Made by a program: the position numbers and the translations under genes. Below the pieces are notes generated by a model that had not been told where the DNA came from, did not search any database, and saw only the letters and a list, made by a program, of their open reading frames with translations. A DNA stretch of 62,999 nucleotides, from contig JAKSYS010000350.1 in the NCBI GenBank assembly GCA_022925895.1, positions 1 through 62,999 on the forward strand, read 5' to 3'. This document shows, piece after piece, positions 20,517 through 32,078 of the stretch (position 1 is its first letter; each line of letters opens with the position of its first letter). Origin of the DNA: Fragilaria crotonensis (taxonomy: Eukaryota; Bacillariophyta; Fragilariophyceae; Fragilariales; Fragilariaceae).

Positions 20517-21563
20517 TCACAAATACGTGCAGGATACACTCAACAGCTGATGACGCATTATTAACGGATGCGTCTCTCGGGATAGTTTAATGGTTGTCAC
20601 TGCCACTTGCAAATGGAGACAATTGGTGCTTAGGCACGGTTCAGTGTCTCGCGTGGACAGTGGAAACATGGTGTTCAGCGAAGCAGGGATTCCAAGAAAT
20701 TCTCTTGAGGGTGGGTCTCGTACCGGTGACCGCGGCGGCGTTGTGCTTATTCCTCCACCGGATTGTAACATGATGGCTCGATGTGCTCCTGCCGTTGACA
20801 GTTGACCTGTCGATCTCATTCTTTGTTTCAATTCTTTAAAGTCATCACTTGCCTCATTAGGTCCGGCAGCCAACACGGCTTGCTTCGATGCGGTCGCGTT
20901 GCGATCGTAGTTGTTGTTTTGACGCAGCGAAGGCGATTGTGAAGATTCGCCTAATGAAGTCCTTGCAGAGTAATGCTGTTGTATGGTGGAGCGAATCTTC
21001 CGAAAAATTTCAAGAGGAGAGCGTCGTGGCGCGCAGAGCCTCTCGGAAAGCTCCAAGGGGTTGGTCGTGTTCACATGATTGGAATCTGCAAAATTCAAGT
21101 TCACGTGACGACGATCACATTTACCATCTCCTCCGGCTTCACCTCCTTCACGTTCCGGATGATTGTCATCCGCATCGTCCCCTGCGGTTGATGAGGGACC
21201 ATTCGCACAGCGCTCGTGAGTACCTCGACGCGGCGGAAAGTCTTCAAGAAGAAGCCCAAAGCTAGAGCCTTGCGACTCCTCACCGTATTCATCCACGTCG
21301 TTTAAAACCGTCGACGAATCACCATTCGAAAAGCGTCTGTGAGAACTTCGACATGACGGAAATTCTTCAAGGAGAAGGCCATCGCTGCAGCTTGGCGGGG
21401 ACATGATACTCATCACGTGGTCGTGTCGAATAAAATTCGAATTTGGGTCCTTTTGAGAACTTACGAACCGTAACGAACCCAACGAATGATGATGTCCGTG
21501 ATTGGGGAACATTCCTGGTTCAGTTGTTACAATAAGAACAAGTGCGACATCGAATTTGGTCAC
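20517..21563 (-). CDS. Uncharacterised Ser/Pro-rich protein with an internal duplication
   Basis: A 348-aa reading. The start is uncertain: the first Met is at 21563 and later in-frame Mets include MFPNHGHHHS. No known domain was recognised. Two copies of a segment of about 35 residues are visible, one around DGLLLEEFPSCRSSHRRFSN and one around FGLLLEDFPPRRGTHERCAN, each followed by an Asp-rich stretch. That shared pattern (LLLE-[ED]-FP-x2-R-x2-H-x-R-x2-NG) supports the frame being translated. The rest is polar and low in hydrophobics, with RSP-type sites, suggesting disorder. No homologue is recognised and it could be lineage-specific. Confidence 0.5.
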   Translation of the reverse strand: MTKFDVALVLIVTTEPGMFPNHGHHHSLGSLRFVSSQKDPNSNFIRHDHVMSIMSPPSCSDGLLLEEFPSCRSSHRRFSNGDSSTVLNDVDEYGEESQGSSFGLLLEDFPPRRGTHERCANGPSSTAGDDADDNHPEREGGEAGGDGKCDRRHVNLNFADSNHVNTTNPLELSERLCAPRRSPLEIFRKIRSTIQQHYSARTSLGESSQSPSLRQNNNYDRNATASKQAVLAAGPNEASDDFKELKQRMRSTGQLSTAGAHRAIMLQSGGGISTTPPRSPVRDPPSREFLGIPASLNTMFPLSTRDTEPCLSTNCLHLQVAVTTIKLSRETHPLIMRHQLLSVSCTYL

Positions 21564-24238
21564 TTATAGACTTCGGAACCAAGACAACCTCGGAAATCGG
21601 AAAAGGCGAAATTCTGTCCCCTACAGCGGCAAAGTTCACTTACTATCGTACAATTGTACTCGGAGTATGAAGTTCGCAACGCTCATTCGTTATGTAATCG
21701 GGGTAGATAGCTCAGAAATCATAAGAAAAGTCATTTTCGACGAAAAGCCAGCTTGGAAACGAGGGATCCGAAAACCATTTGACGTACACGTTTGAAGGTA
21801 CGAATCATCCACCCAAAATACTGTGTTGGTATTGAATACGGTTGCAACAGATGGGTCATTCAGAAGCATAACCATCTTCTTTTATATCAAAGTTAAACTT
21901 CGTTTTCTCAGACATTTCGTTGAAGGACCTCTTTGAACTTGGTACACGGTACTACTCCGGTATCAGGTACTGTCCTACGGCAACCCGAAAAGGTCTTGAA
22001 CCACTCTTGTTTTCTAACCATCCACCACACGGGTAATAATTGGGGAATTTCCAAAAACATACATGAAACGCCTAATGACCTATGGTGGGAAAGTTCACCG
22101 CTTTTTGTCATGCCGCGCTGAAGGTTTCAAAGTACTACTAGTACGGTACCTTGTACCTTATACCAACAAGAATGTCATGCATGTCGCATGTCATTTCATT
22201 ACTCGTACATCCTACAGTAACACCTGTTCTTACCATCTAGTACACCATTAGTACCAGTACCAAACATAAAACATTTGGAATACGCACCACATTGCCATGG
22301 TCCCTTTCTTTATCATTTCATTGGCAAACATGTGACTCCATGCCTTCATCTACATGGTATTTCATTAAAATCAAACAAAGCGGCCATAATTTGGTGTAGT
22401 AGGGATACTTCATTGCAATCATCAAAATCATTTGCTGGGACTTGTGGTGGTGTGCTTTTACTCTACAGCACAAATGCCAGTAATGTATGCAAATTTCTGG
22501 TATGCAGCGCAACACCAGAGGGATTCCAACTTTCTGAAAATTTTGCAGATTTCTGGGGATAAGTGTCACAAATTGACATTCCTGCAGGTGTGATGAGTTT
22601 CTGGAAATATCGATACTGATTTTTACTGTTCAACTGGTCAGGATGCTTCACCATAGGCCCACCAGAACTTGCATGTGACTGGATGCCTCACAAGCATTGC
22701 TGACTGATTATCCATTGTAAGAGGAGCAGAAAGTCTCTCATTACTTGTTATGCACAAATATAAGAGCTGTGGGAAAGGAATGTGAGAGATTTCTCTTTGT
22801 TGATCCTTTGAAATCACAGCAAAAAGCCAGCCCAATTATGATATCAATTATTGCACTGACACTTACTTTGTTGACAACAAGATGGAACAGTCATCATGTG
22901 GTCCTCAAGGACATACTTTGTGTTATCTTATGGATTGTTTTGCGCACTGCAGCATCACTTTGTATATCCCGTGAGACCTTAGTAGACGAGAACTCATTGT
23001 TGTGGCGTCCTAGATGTGGTCAACATATCATCGCGTTTCTAAACATACCAGTCACGGCCTGGGAGAGGCAATTTGTGACTCTTGTTCAGGTCATATGGTC
23101 CTTTGCCCCATCCTCTGTCATGTTTCCTGCATCACTGACTACTGCCATCACTGTAGACAAACAACACTCGGCGTCTAAATGTGGTGCCCTTGACTTCCAT
23201 ACTCTGTATTCCTGGCTCACATAAATGGTGCTATCCTTGCTCACATGCAGCTGTCTTGTTTCCCAATGTTGGCCGCATCTGCTGATCCTTTGGCCCATGA
23301 CAGATACTGACCGGCACCTTTTGCTCCTCATCCATCATGGTCAGGCCAAGCAGCAATCAGCACATCATTTGTGGCTTTGCTGCCAACACATTGCTATGAA
23401 GCCAGGCCTCTTTCTTAGTTGCACCCCTCTCTAGTTCAATATATTCCATCTGGCCCTAGGGCCTTGAGATGAACCTGCCATACTCCAAGGAATGATGGTC
23501 TGAAGCGTGGCAGTGTGGTAGCACGAACAACAGCACTGGTAAAGTGGTGTGCACAGTGACCACCTGCCAGTTCTGGAGTACCTACTCAATCTACCGCTAG
23601 GAGTACAGCAGTAAGCAGTAATCCAACTGTCAGCAGGCAGCAGAGTCCCCCTACTAGAGCACATTTTCAAGGAGCACCCAAGAAGGTTGGAGGAGGCGCT
23701 ACACCAGTAAGCTAACCTCTTCTCAACATGTTTATCACAGACCTATTTTTGGATATGCATTTGATGATGCTGGCCTCAAGTCCAGGCAAACTATGTGCAG
23801 GTACCAGCATGCTGTTGAAATAGTGCTGAAGTATGAATCATGAGAAGGAGATGTCTTTGCTGCTGGTCTACTATCCTACCATGCTTGTGGTCCGATCACT
23901 CCGTTTTGTTTTCGTGTCATTGCTTGCAGGTTTTTCAACTCCGTATCTTCAACCAGCAATACTACAGTACACGTTCAAATCACGTACAACACTCGACCAT
24001 TGTACCGGTGCCACTTTGTACTCGGAACGTGTATGCAGACGTGAATACGGTTCATATGTCCATATGATCCAGTTTGAGTTCAAGACAAAAAGTAGGTCCA
24101 CTAACTAATAGCTGAACGGCATTGAGGCATTGATCCTACAATCTTCATAGCCAACAGTAGCTAGTCATCTATAGCTTCTTGAGTTGCTCTCCACAGAAGA
24201 AGGCAGAGCGGACAGAATCACGGAAAGGGCATGCGAGT
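21564..24238. other. Non-coding interval of 2.7 kb
   Basis: No supported gene. Positions 22120-22270 and 23940-24060 are dense in GTAC/TACTAG words. Positions 22270-23720 are a stop-rich region similar in composition to 15.2-17.1 kb, possibly old repeats. The last few hundred bases should contain the promoter of the gene starting at 24239. Confidence 0.4.
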
Positions 24239-26636
24239 ATGGCGTCCAAATTAGACCAGGACGGATGGCCCGTCACGACACAAGAACCGTATGATTTAGT
24301 AACCGAGCTTGGTCTTCCACCCGGTCCAGCTTTGCTTGCCTGTTCCGGGTCGGATATTGTCCTCTCGCGAGGCGCATCTGCCAAACCTAGCGTTGCCAAA
24401 CAAAAGGGACGCTACGTTATAATGCTACCTGGGATACTATCGCTTCGACCAAAGTCAAAGGAATCAGCAGATGCCGGTGCTGACAAGACTGGGGAAGATG
24501 AGGACGAGCGGGATGGGACAACGGATGGCGCGACTGACGAATTGCAAGCCGACGTTGCAACGAAATCCAAAGCACTAATCACAAGCACATTACTGGGTCG
24601 CATGGAAGGGCTATCAACTGATACTCCAGTTTTGAAGATTCCCTATCCAAACGGTGGATGCTTAACGTTCCAAGGTCACAAAGTCAACGATTCGACCTCG
24701 AGATTTATGATGCTTTCCTTCAAGAAAGGTGACGTTGTTTGCAAGGATGCTGTCTCTTCAGTAATTATCTTTGGTGAAAGCACCTACAGTGGACCTGAGT
24801 GTACTGACGTGGTCGAACTCGACGAGCTGACTCATTTTGGTGGATCTGATCGAACGATTGATGGAGGAAAGTCGGTGAAGGTGAAGAAGGGGACACGGCC
24901 AGTCGTCAAGACTGCTCGATTGACACAAATTACAACGGAGGTACCTTCGCAAACGATTAAAACCCCATTAAGGAAAACCCCCGAGGCAAAGGTTCTTGTC
25001 ACTTCAGATGTCGACGAGGACGATAGCGATGCCTACCTCGATGATACACGCGACATTCATTCGAATCACGCCTTGGACTCTGCTCGCCGTTGCTCAAGAC
25101 GTAGTGCTAGTAGCAAGGTGTCCTATGCAGTGGATGAAGACGAAGAAGATGGCGACGATGATGTGGAAGTGGAGGTAGACGACGAACAATCCAGCGACGA
25201 CGATGGTGAGGAGGCCAATTCGAAGAAGCTAGCCCGAAAACGAACCCGGCCAAAGCGAAAGCAGCGCTTGCCAGTGATCCGGATGAACAGGAGGAGGAGA
25301 AGCCCTCGAAGTCAACCCGAAAGCGTGCTCCAGCCAAACCGGTGCTTGACAGTGATTTCGAAATGGACGAGGGGGGAAAGCCATCACAGCCTACACCAAG
25401 TCGAGCACGTGCCAAGCCGAAAACTGTGCTTGACAGTGATTCTGATGAAGAGCAAAAGGACAAGAAGCCATCGATGTCAGCTCGAAAACGAGCACCTGCC
25501 AAGCGGCAACCTGTGCTTGACCTTGAATCGGATTACGAGCAGGAGGAGGAGGAGAAGACCTCAAAGCCAGCCCGCAAGCGAGCCCCTGCCAAGCTGAAAC
25601 TTGTGCATGACCTTGATTCCGATAACGAGGAGAAGAAGACCTCAAAGCCAGCCCGAAGACGAGCCCCTGCCATGCCGAAACCTGTGGTGGACCTTGACTC
25701 CGATAACGAGGAGGAGAACCCGTCAAAGCTAGCCCGAAAACGAGCCCCTGCTAAGCCGCAAGTTGTGTTTGATGTCGATGATAGTGACGATGCGGCGGCG
25801 GTAAACCCTTTAAAACGAAAGCGTGGCGCGAGAAACCTTCAAAAGGAGGAGTTCGAACCGTCGAGTACCCAGCGATCGGTGCGCCGGTCGACTTCGAAGA
25901 AATCCGAGTTGGAGGATGCAGTTAACCTTGATGATCGCGAAAGTGTCGACGAAAGGAATGTAGAGAAATCCTCAAAAAGGGCAAGCCACAAGGCACGTGA
26001 AGGGGTGACCAGCAGCGACGGCAGAGGCTCTGCTGCCGACGGTAAGGGGTCGGCAAGCGCTCCAAAGCTGTGCCTACGAAGAGAAAAGCAGAAACAGTTG
26101 TCATTGACATTGCTGAGCGGCTTGGCGACGAAGTGTTGAATATAAATGCAGATAAGGTGTCGGCATCACGTGCGAGAAAGTCACATGTGACTAGTAAAGC
26201 AAACGGGAAAGCGATAGGATCTGGCAACGATAACGCTGATGACGATGGCATCGACGAAGACTTCACACAGGAATACACCCCAAGCGCCAAGAAGAAGGAG
26301 CTACATGGAAAAATTGGGAGGGACGATGGGGTCAAGGAGAACGAACCCCCCAAAAAGCGCAATCGAACCACGTTGGCTCCTTCAAGTCAGAAAAGTTCAG
26401 TTTTGGCAGACGAAAAGTCAAAATCGCCTGTGAGTCGAAGCTTGGTTATGGCTTCTCCTCGAAGCAGACGGCGAAGAAAGCCAGCTGGGGTGCCTACCTC
26501 ACATTCACCAAAACCTCAGGTCGACACGATGAAGTCCAATCCAGACGATGAGTACGGGACGTTTGACTTTTCAGCGGATGATATTGCCGTCCTCGCAACG
26601 CCAGAGAAGAGGGTTAGGGTAAAGACACGAACTTAA
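24239..26636 (+). CDS. Basic/acidic repeat nuclear protein, possibly BIN4-like; two 1-nt frameshifts
   Basis: Starts MASKLDQDGWPVTTQEPYDL. Residues 1-220 look folded: YVIMLPGILSL, LLGRMEGLSTD, LTFQGHKV and SRFMMLSFKKGD. That succession recalls plant BIN4/MID (a topoisomerase VI-associated DNA-binding protein), but only loosely. An acidic tract follows, then seven copies of a unit of about 29 residues (KPSKPARKRAPAKPK-VLDLDSD-EEE) mixing AT-hook-like basic and acidic blocks. The C-terminus is again basic, ending FDFSADDIAVLATPEKRV. The reading moves frame at about 25247 (a C-run; one added C restores ARKRTPAK) and about 26045 (a G-run; one added G restores GKRSKAVPTKRKAE). Both look like homopolymer deletions, so the gene may be intact in reality. 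Nuclear location is inferred from composition. Confidence 0.55.
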
Positions 26637-26717
26637 GCAAGCACTACAGATGCTTGGAAGAAGTAGAAATATAGCGGGACCGAGAAGGGGAAGCTGATGT
26701 CTTGTGATAAGAAGCTC

Positions 26718-28550
26718 TCACAACCCCGCTGATTTCATCTCCATTGTTAAGGTAATGATGATGGCTTCGCCGCCGCGGTCCGGGAATTCATCGTACGCTC
26801 GTATAACTGTCTGGTACGTGATCCGATCTGGCTTGAGGCTGAGGTGACCTTTCGCGCAGTGATCTTGCATTTCTCTGAGTAGCGCCGTTGCTTTCGCTGG
26901 GGCTTGTGAGTTTCCGCAACTTGCATACGCGTGAATGACGTTCGTATAACAGATTGCATCTGGCTTCAGTGATTCATCCCCATCTTCGTGATACTTCTTC
27001 CACTGATCGCGAAGCACTGCATGGCACAACTCGGGAGGAGCGCCAATGGCAGCCATGGTCGAAATCAATGTTGAATACGTTTTGGCGTCGGGCTTTAGAA
27101 AACGAACACCATTCTTGTAGTGCTGCCACATGTCTTCTACAAGTGCAAGGACTCGAATAGCCGATTCATCTCCAACACGCGAATGCCTCCAGGCTCGAAG
27201 GACAGTATTGTAAGACGTTTTGTCTGGCTGTAGGCGACGGTGTCCTCGTTGATATAAATCCCAAAGTTCAGCCAGGATTGCGGATGCTTTTTCTCCAGCC
27301 ATCACATTTTCATTGTTAGCCCATGCATTCAGGACAGAACCATATGCTTTTTGATCTGGAATCAAGGTCGCATCACCAGCATTACTGCGGGTCCACATTT
27401 CTTGAAGTAGCGCTGACGCTTTTTCTCCGGCATTCGAACTCCCGCTATTCGCCCAACTCTTGATCACGGTCGAGTACGTGATGCAATTAGGTTTGAGGCG
27501 TTCGTCGCCCTTCTCGTCGTAGGTAGCCCAAAGCTCATTAAGCACCTTTGTAGCTTCCTTGGCAGCTGTTCGGCCTTTTCTAGTAGCCCAAATCTTTAAA
27601 ACTGAGTTGTAGGTTGCTATATCAGGTTTGAGAGACAAATCATCTGCCTTTACAGAGAGAGCACACAATTCCTTTAAAAGACCAGTTGCTCTATCGCCTG
27701 ATGATGGGTCGCAGGTGTTGCTCCAGGCATTGATGGCAGAATTGAATGCCATCGTGTTCGGTGCTAGTTCCTTGTCACCCGCCGCATGTCGAACTATCAT
27801 GTCCCGAAGCACAATTTCTGCATCTTCGCCCTTGTCACGACATTGACTTAATGCGTTTATCATAGCGCAATAAGTTCTCGCATTTGGTTTAACCTCCTGG
27901 TCGCGACGAGACCACATGTCTTTCAGCAGCGCCATTGCCCGATCTGCCGCACTGTCACAGCCACTATTACCCCAGGCGTGTATCACTGAGTTGTACGAAA
28001 TAGTGTTGGGCTTGACGAGAATATTTCCCAAGGCATAGTGTTGCCACATTTCCGCCAGGACTTTATCCGCCCGCTGTGCTTCTTGTCGAGCGCGACCTCT
28101 TAAGCAGGTTTTTATGACGGAATTGCAGTGAATGACATTGGCTTGGATTTCACTGGAAAGCGACAGCATGATGTTTAGGATCTGATGAGCTCGTTCTGAC
28201 GCCCTGGGGTCACGACTTTCAGCCAAAGCATTGATAAGACGTGTCAGAGACTTGGCATCCATATCGCGAGTCCTTTGAATCTCCTGCCTGACGCGTCGAT
28301 CGCGACTCGTCCGAACGACAGATTCGACGGATGCTCGAAACGGTGAGATTGTTGAATGGAAGGGGACCATTGCCATCGGGTTGGTGTTCTTGAAATCTCC
28401 AATCGATTTTGCCCCAAGAAATCCCCATCCTCTCTCGAGGCAGAGTGTTAACAGTACAAAGGCCTCTCGAAGTCTTGGCATCATATGGTTGCGGTTGGCT
28501 TGAACTCTATTGTTGAGACCGAAGCTCAAGTGAATATCGCGGATCGTCAA
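26718..28550 (-). CDS. Pentatricopeptide repeat (PPR) protein, probably organellar
   Basis: A 610-aa single exon. About 12 PPR-type helical pairs run from residue 95 to the end, each with a TYNSVI-like first helix, for example NTISYNSVIHAWGNSG, DIATYNSVLKIWATRK and DRITYQTVIRAYDEFP. Repeats are spaced about 42-45 residues apart with an extra EMWxxYxxGxxxLKPD insert, a spacing I associate with diatom PPRs rather than land-plant P-class. PPR proteins bind organelle RNA base by base and act in processing, stability or translation. The N-terminus from the second Met (MMPRLREAFVLLTLCLERGW then GFLG) looks like a signal peptide with a Phe near the cut, as in diatom plastid targeting. Mitochondrial targeting is possible. 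Confidence 0.85.
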   Translation of the reverse strand: MTIRDIHLSFGLNNRVQANRNHMMPRLREAFVLLTLCLERGWGFLGAKSIGDFKNTNPMAMVPFHSTISPFRASVESVVRTSRDRRVRQEIQRTRDMDAKSLTRLINALAESRDPRASERAHQILNIMLSLSSEIQANVIHCNSVIKTCLRGRARQEAQRADKVLAEMWQHYALGNILVKPNTISYNSVIHAWGNSGCDSAADRAMALLKDMWSRRDQEVKPNARTYCAMINALSQCRDKGEDAEIVLRDMIVRHAAGDKELAPNTMAFNSAINAWSNTCDPSSGDRATGLLKELCALSVKADDLSLKPDIATYNSVLKIWATRKGRTAAKEATKVLNELWATYDEKGDERLKPNCITYSTVIKSWANSGSSNAGEKASALLQEMWTRSNAGDATLIPDQKAYGSVLNAWANNENVMAGEKASAILAELWDLYQRGHRRLQPDKTSYNTVLRAWRHSRVGDESAIRVLALVEDMWQHYKNGVRFLKPDAKTYSTLISTMAAIGAPPELCHAVLRDQWKKYHEDGDESLKPDAICYTNVIHAYASCGNSQAPAKATALLREMQDHCAKGHLSLKPDRITYQTVIRAYDEFPDRGGEAIIITLTMEMKSAGL

Positions 28551-28554
28551 GGCA

Positions 28555-30229
28555 GTGCTACTTCAACAATCAACGTCACAGCCAATTTTTCGCTCGCGAC
28601 TCGCGTTCACCTCCTGCAGTCCCGTGAAGGGTCGGTACCGTAGTGCTGGTGGTACGGTACGTGACGTGCGAGTCGCGGCTCGTAGTGCGTGCTATACCGT
28701 ACCTGTAATTGTTGCTGGTGGTGGAAGTGGCGTAGCTCTTCGTATGTCAGTAGTGTTAGGTTTCACTACAGTATCGTGTCAAATTGCAAGTCTAAACGTA
28801 TAATTCAGCCAATTCTCAACGATTAACTACGCCTCAATTGATCCCACCACCGACAGTAGTATTCGTTGAACAGACTTTGATTCATTATTTGTTACTATGA
28901 AATGGTACGTGTGAGGTTGTGTCAAGAACTAGTTTGATCGCTTGTCATAAGAGTGGCATAAGGCCAGGATTGTAGCAGTGCTCACAAGCACCAAGGTTGA
29001 ACACGTCCTGCATCTTGTACTGAACTCTCTGCATTTCGTGCGGAAAATACTCCATACTAGTGACCCCTGGTGAAATATACATAAAAATGTGTGAAGCTAC
29101 AGTGAAGAACTGCCGAGGAACAATGAACCACGCGCAACAAATTAGATTTGGGGCTTATTCTAGTAGTGTCCTCAATTGGCAGACTGGTTTCAATTGCCGA
29201 GACCAAAGTTGTTGTGTTAAACATCTAGTACTACAATACTGAGAGCAGGGGTGCACAACAACAGACTGTATTACCATGTATTGCATACTATATTGTTTCC
29301 ACGACATTCAATTGGTCAGCCTTACAACAACAATACACTGTATTGCTAAATCTAAAAATACCAATATATTGTATTGTGAACACTGACAGTATAAAGATAG
29401 TGTACAACATATCGAATACAACTCTAACATGGTCTGATGCATTAACTCTGACTGGTGCATGGAATATAAATCCTCTTCTAGGACAATAGATTGTACTGGT
29501 GTGCTCAACATGATCAATTTATTATAGGTCGTTGGATTGGTGGTTCAAGATATTGCAATGTATTGTATTGGATGTAGCAGATATTGCAATATTTTTTTTG
29601 TTCGAATATTGAACCACCAATACAATAACAATACTATTGTGCACAGAGTAGCAAATACCTAGTTCAACAATATGCATACAACTATACTGGAATACATAGC
29701 ATTGCTGGCTGATCCACATTCAATCCAGTTCAAAGTTCAAAGTGCAACTGAATCTCGATGTTCCCAGAACATGTCGGCCATGATGTTGTAAATTGTACGC
29801 AAGATCGGCTTTTGAGCTTGCCACTCCGGTTTTGCCAGGATCGCCGGCCAGCATTCATTCAAATTAGGTGCTCGAATAAGGCCCCTCAAATGGTATTAGG
29901 CCGTTGCTTACGGTCCAACAAAAACTCTCATAAAGCAAACGGGACTGTCCCATTTGCGAAATAACTGCCTTACAGGGGACATTCCCAAAACAAAGTGTCC
30001 CGTCCCATTTGTGAAGCCGGGTTCCTTTTGAAAATTTCACAAATGGGCCCGTCCCGTTTGTGAACAACCCGGAAAACAAATGGGCCACGCAAACGGGCCA
30101 GATGGCCTCTCGCTTGCTTCGGATCACATGTGGAACACACACCTCACTCCATTCATCACACATCTCTTATCCTAGTAGAGAGCTCCATTCTTAAGTCTAT
30201 CTTGTTCGGTTATCACCAGCATCATCAGC
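28555..30229. other. Non-coding interval upstream of the PPR gene and the Harbinger element
   Basis: Positions 28600-28720 are rich in TACCGTAC/GGTACC words and likely include the PPR promoter. Positions 29230-29720 are AT-rich with repeated ATTGTATTG/CAATACA words. No ORF with protein character was recognised. The last about 350 bp hold the subterminal repeats listed separately. Confidence 0.45.
29885..30102. repeat. Subterminal motif cluster at the left side of the Harbinger element
   Basis: At least seven copies of CAAAYGGG or its complement CCCRTTTG lie within about 220 bp, in both orientations. They include two longer direct copies of CCCGTCCC-R-TTTGTGAA. Such subterminal motif clusters are usual transposase binding regions. 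A matching cluster was not found right of the second ORF. Confidence 0.5.
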
Positions 30230-31993
30230 ATGAACTCCCGAAACATTTCTGCACTTATCATTAATCAATTGATGAGGAACCTTCATTCCGAAGCAAGAGA
30301 CGAACCAGTAGCCTATTTTGACGACATTGACTCCTGCTACCGTGATGATGGAACACTTGATTGGGATCGCCTGGAGGACTTCCTTGGGAGAGAGGACGAA
30401 GAAGATACGGCAAAACAACAATACCTTTTAACGTTAATGTGCTTGTGTGCAAGCGCTAAAATGGAGGAAACTGCTAGAAGTGTGCATCAAAAGAAAGCTA
30501 CCATTCAGACACCGAGGGTCAAGAAGTCACGAAAGCGACGACCGAAGTACTTTGTGGACCCATCAACAGGTAAAAAACGAAAGTTGACGCCAACAATCAG
30601 TCTTTGGTGGATTTTGTACTTGCAAAATCCTCAGCCAAATTGCTCTCGGTGGTCTCAGACGTTTCGAAATCGCTTTCGTTTGCCATATCAGTCATATCTG
30701 GATCTTTTGTCGATGCTGAAGGACGAAGATGACGAGGGGCTGTTCTGTAGATGGACCGGATGGACCGATCAGCAGCAGAGGAATTGCCAACCCGCCTTTA
30801 CTAACAATGCAGTGCCTTTGAAAGTGTCGCCAATAGAACTTCTATTGTTGGGAAGTTTAAGATACCTTGGTAGGGGGATCACTTTTGACGACGTTGAAGA
30901 GGCAACTTTCATCAGCCGCCATGTGCATCGTGATTTTTTTCACAAGTTTGTTGCGTTTGGAGCCAGCAAGCTGTATACGAAGTATGTACGAATGCCAACA
31001 TCTTTGGAGGAAATCAGAGAATGCGAGCACGCCTACAGGATTGCCGGATTCCCAGGTTGCATTGGTAGCACCGATGCAACCCACATCCCGCTTGAGAAAG
31101 TTTCCTTCACGATTCGGCAGAGTCATCTTGGTTTCAAAATGGGAGCTACGACACGAACATACAATCTAACAGTAAACCACAAAAGGCAGATTCTGCATAC
31201 GACAACAGGCCACCCAGGTCGGTGGAACGATAAGACCCTTGCAAGGTTTGATCACTTCCTGGACGAGCTTCGAAAAGGAAGTTTCGATGAAAAGATAACC
31301 TTTGATTTGTTGGACAAGAGTGGAACAAAGACCATTGGCATGAAAGGAGCCTACGTCATCGTGGACAACGGATATTTAGAGTGGTCATCAACCATTCCGC
31401 CTTTCAAAAACTCATCGAGTCGATCGGAAATTCGTTTCTCACAATGGTTGGAGTCTTTACGTAAAGATGTCGAGTGTACGTTCGGTATATTGAAGAATCG
31501 ATGGAGGATTTTAAAAACTGGGATTCGGATGCATAACACGGAAGTTGCTGACAATGTCTGGTTAACCTGTTGTGCACTTCATAATATGTTACTCGATGTT
31601 GACGGATTGTCGGTTGGATGGCAAAACGGTGTACCCTCGTATTGGCAAGTCGAGGCAAATGGACAGTTTGAGTTATCAGATATGCCGCGTGCCATTCAGA
31701 GGTTGATTTCTCCTTCTGAAGTGCGAGACTTCCTCACGATGGATCGAAGTTCATGCGGGTGGCGTTACCATGCTGACAACTGGGTAGAAGAGGAAGAAGT
31801 AGAAAACGACGTTGCTCCTGATGACGACCAGATTAGAAACGACAGCAGTCATGGTGTCGTTTCGGTTTCCAAGTTATCGCATCGGGAATTTCGGGGATTG
31901 CTCGTTGATAATTTCAACGCCCTGTACCACCAAGGGAGGGTTTCTTGGCCGAAGAGGCTCCCAGTTGCGCCAAGAAACGTGCCTTCGTACTAG
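30230..31993 (+). CDS. PIF/Harbinger-type transposase (DDE_Tnp_4)
   Basis: A 587-aa intact ORF. The catalytic core shows GCIGSTDATHIPLEKV (first Asp, about residue 285), YVIVDNGYLEW (second Asp, about residue 385), and RKDVECTFGILKNRWRIL (catalytic Glu, about residue 421). These are characteristic of PIF/Harbinger and the HARBI1 family. The N-terminal about 120 residues include a basic stretch (KKSRKRRPKYF), probably the DNA-binding or nuclear targeting part. An acidic patch follows the core. The full-length uninterrupted frame suggests recent activity or host domestication. Its partner ORF runs convergently at 32079-33902, stop codons about 85 nt apart. Confidence 0.9.
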   Translation: MNSRNISALIINQLMRNLHSEARDEPVAYFDDIDSCYRDDGTLDWDRLEDFLGREDEEDTAKQQYLLTLMCLCASAKMEETARSVHQKKATIQTPRVKKSRKRRPKYFVDPSTGKKRKLTPTISLWWILYLQNPQPNCSRWSQTFRNRFRLPYQSYLDLLSMLKDEDDEGLFCRWTGWTDQQQRNCQPAFTNNAVPLKVSPIELLLLGSLRYLGRGITFDDVEEATFISRHVHRDFFHKFVAFGASKLYTKYVRMPTSLEEIRECEHAYRIAGFPGCIGSTDATHIPLEKVSFTIRQSHLGFKMGATTRTYNLTVNHKRQILHTTTGHPGRWNDKTLARFDHFLDELRKGSFDEKITFDLLDKSGTKTIGMKGAYVIVDNGYLEWSSTIPPFKNSSSRSEIRFSQWLESLRKDVECTFGILKNRWRILKTGIRMHNTEVADNVWLTCCALHNMLLDVDGLSVGWQNGVPSYWQVEANGQFELSDMPRAIQRLISPSEVRDFLTMDRSSCGWRYHADNWVEEEEVENDVAPDDDQIRNDSSHGVVSVSKLSHREFRGLLVDNFNALYHQGRVSWPKRLPVAPRNVPSY

Positions 31994-32078
31994 TGTAGTG
32001 TTGCTTGATGAATGACTGGACAGTACTAATAACATCATACTAATAACATCAATTTCATTATCGTGCTGGGTCTTCGTT

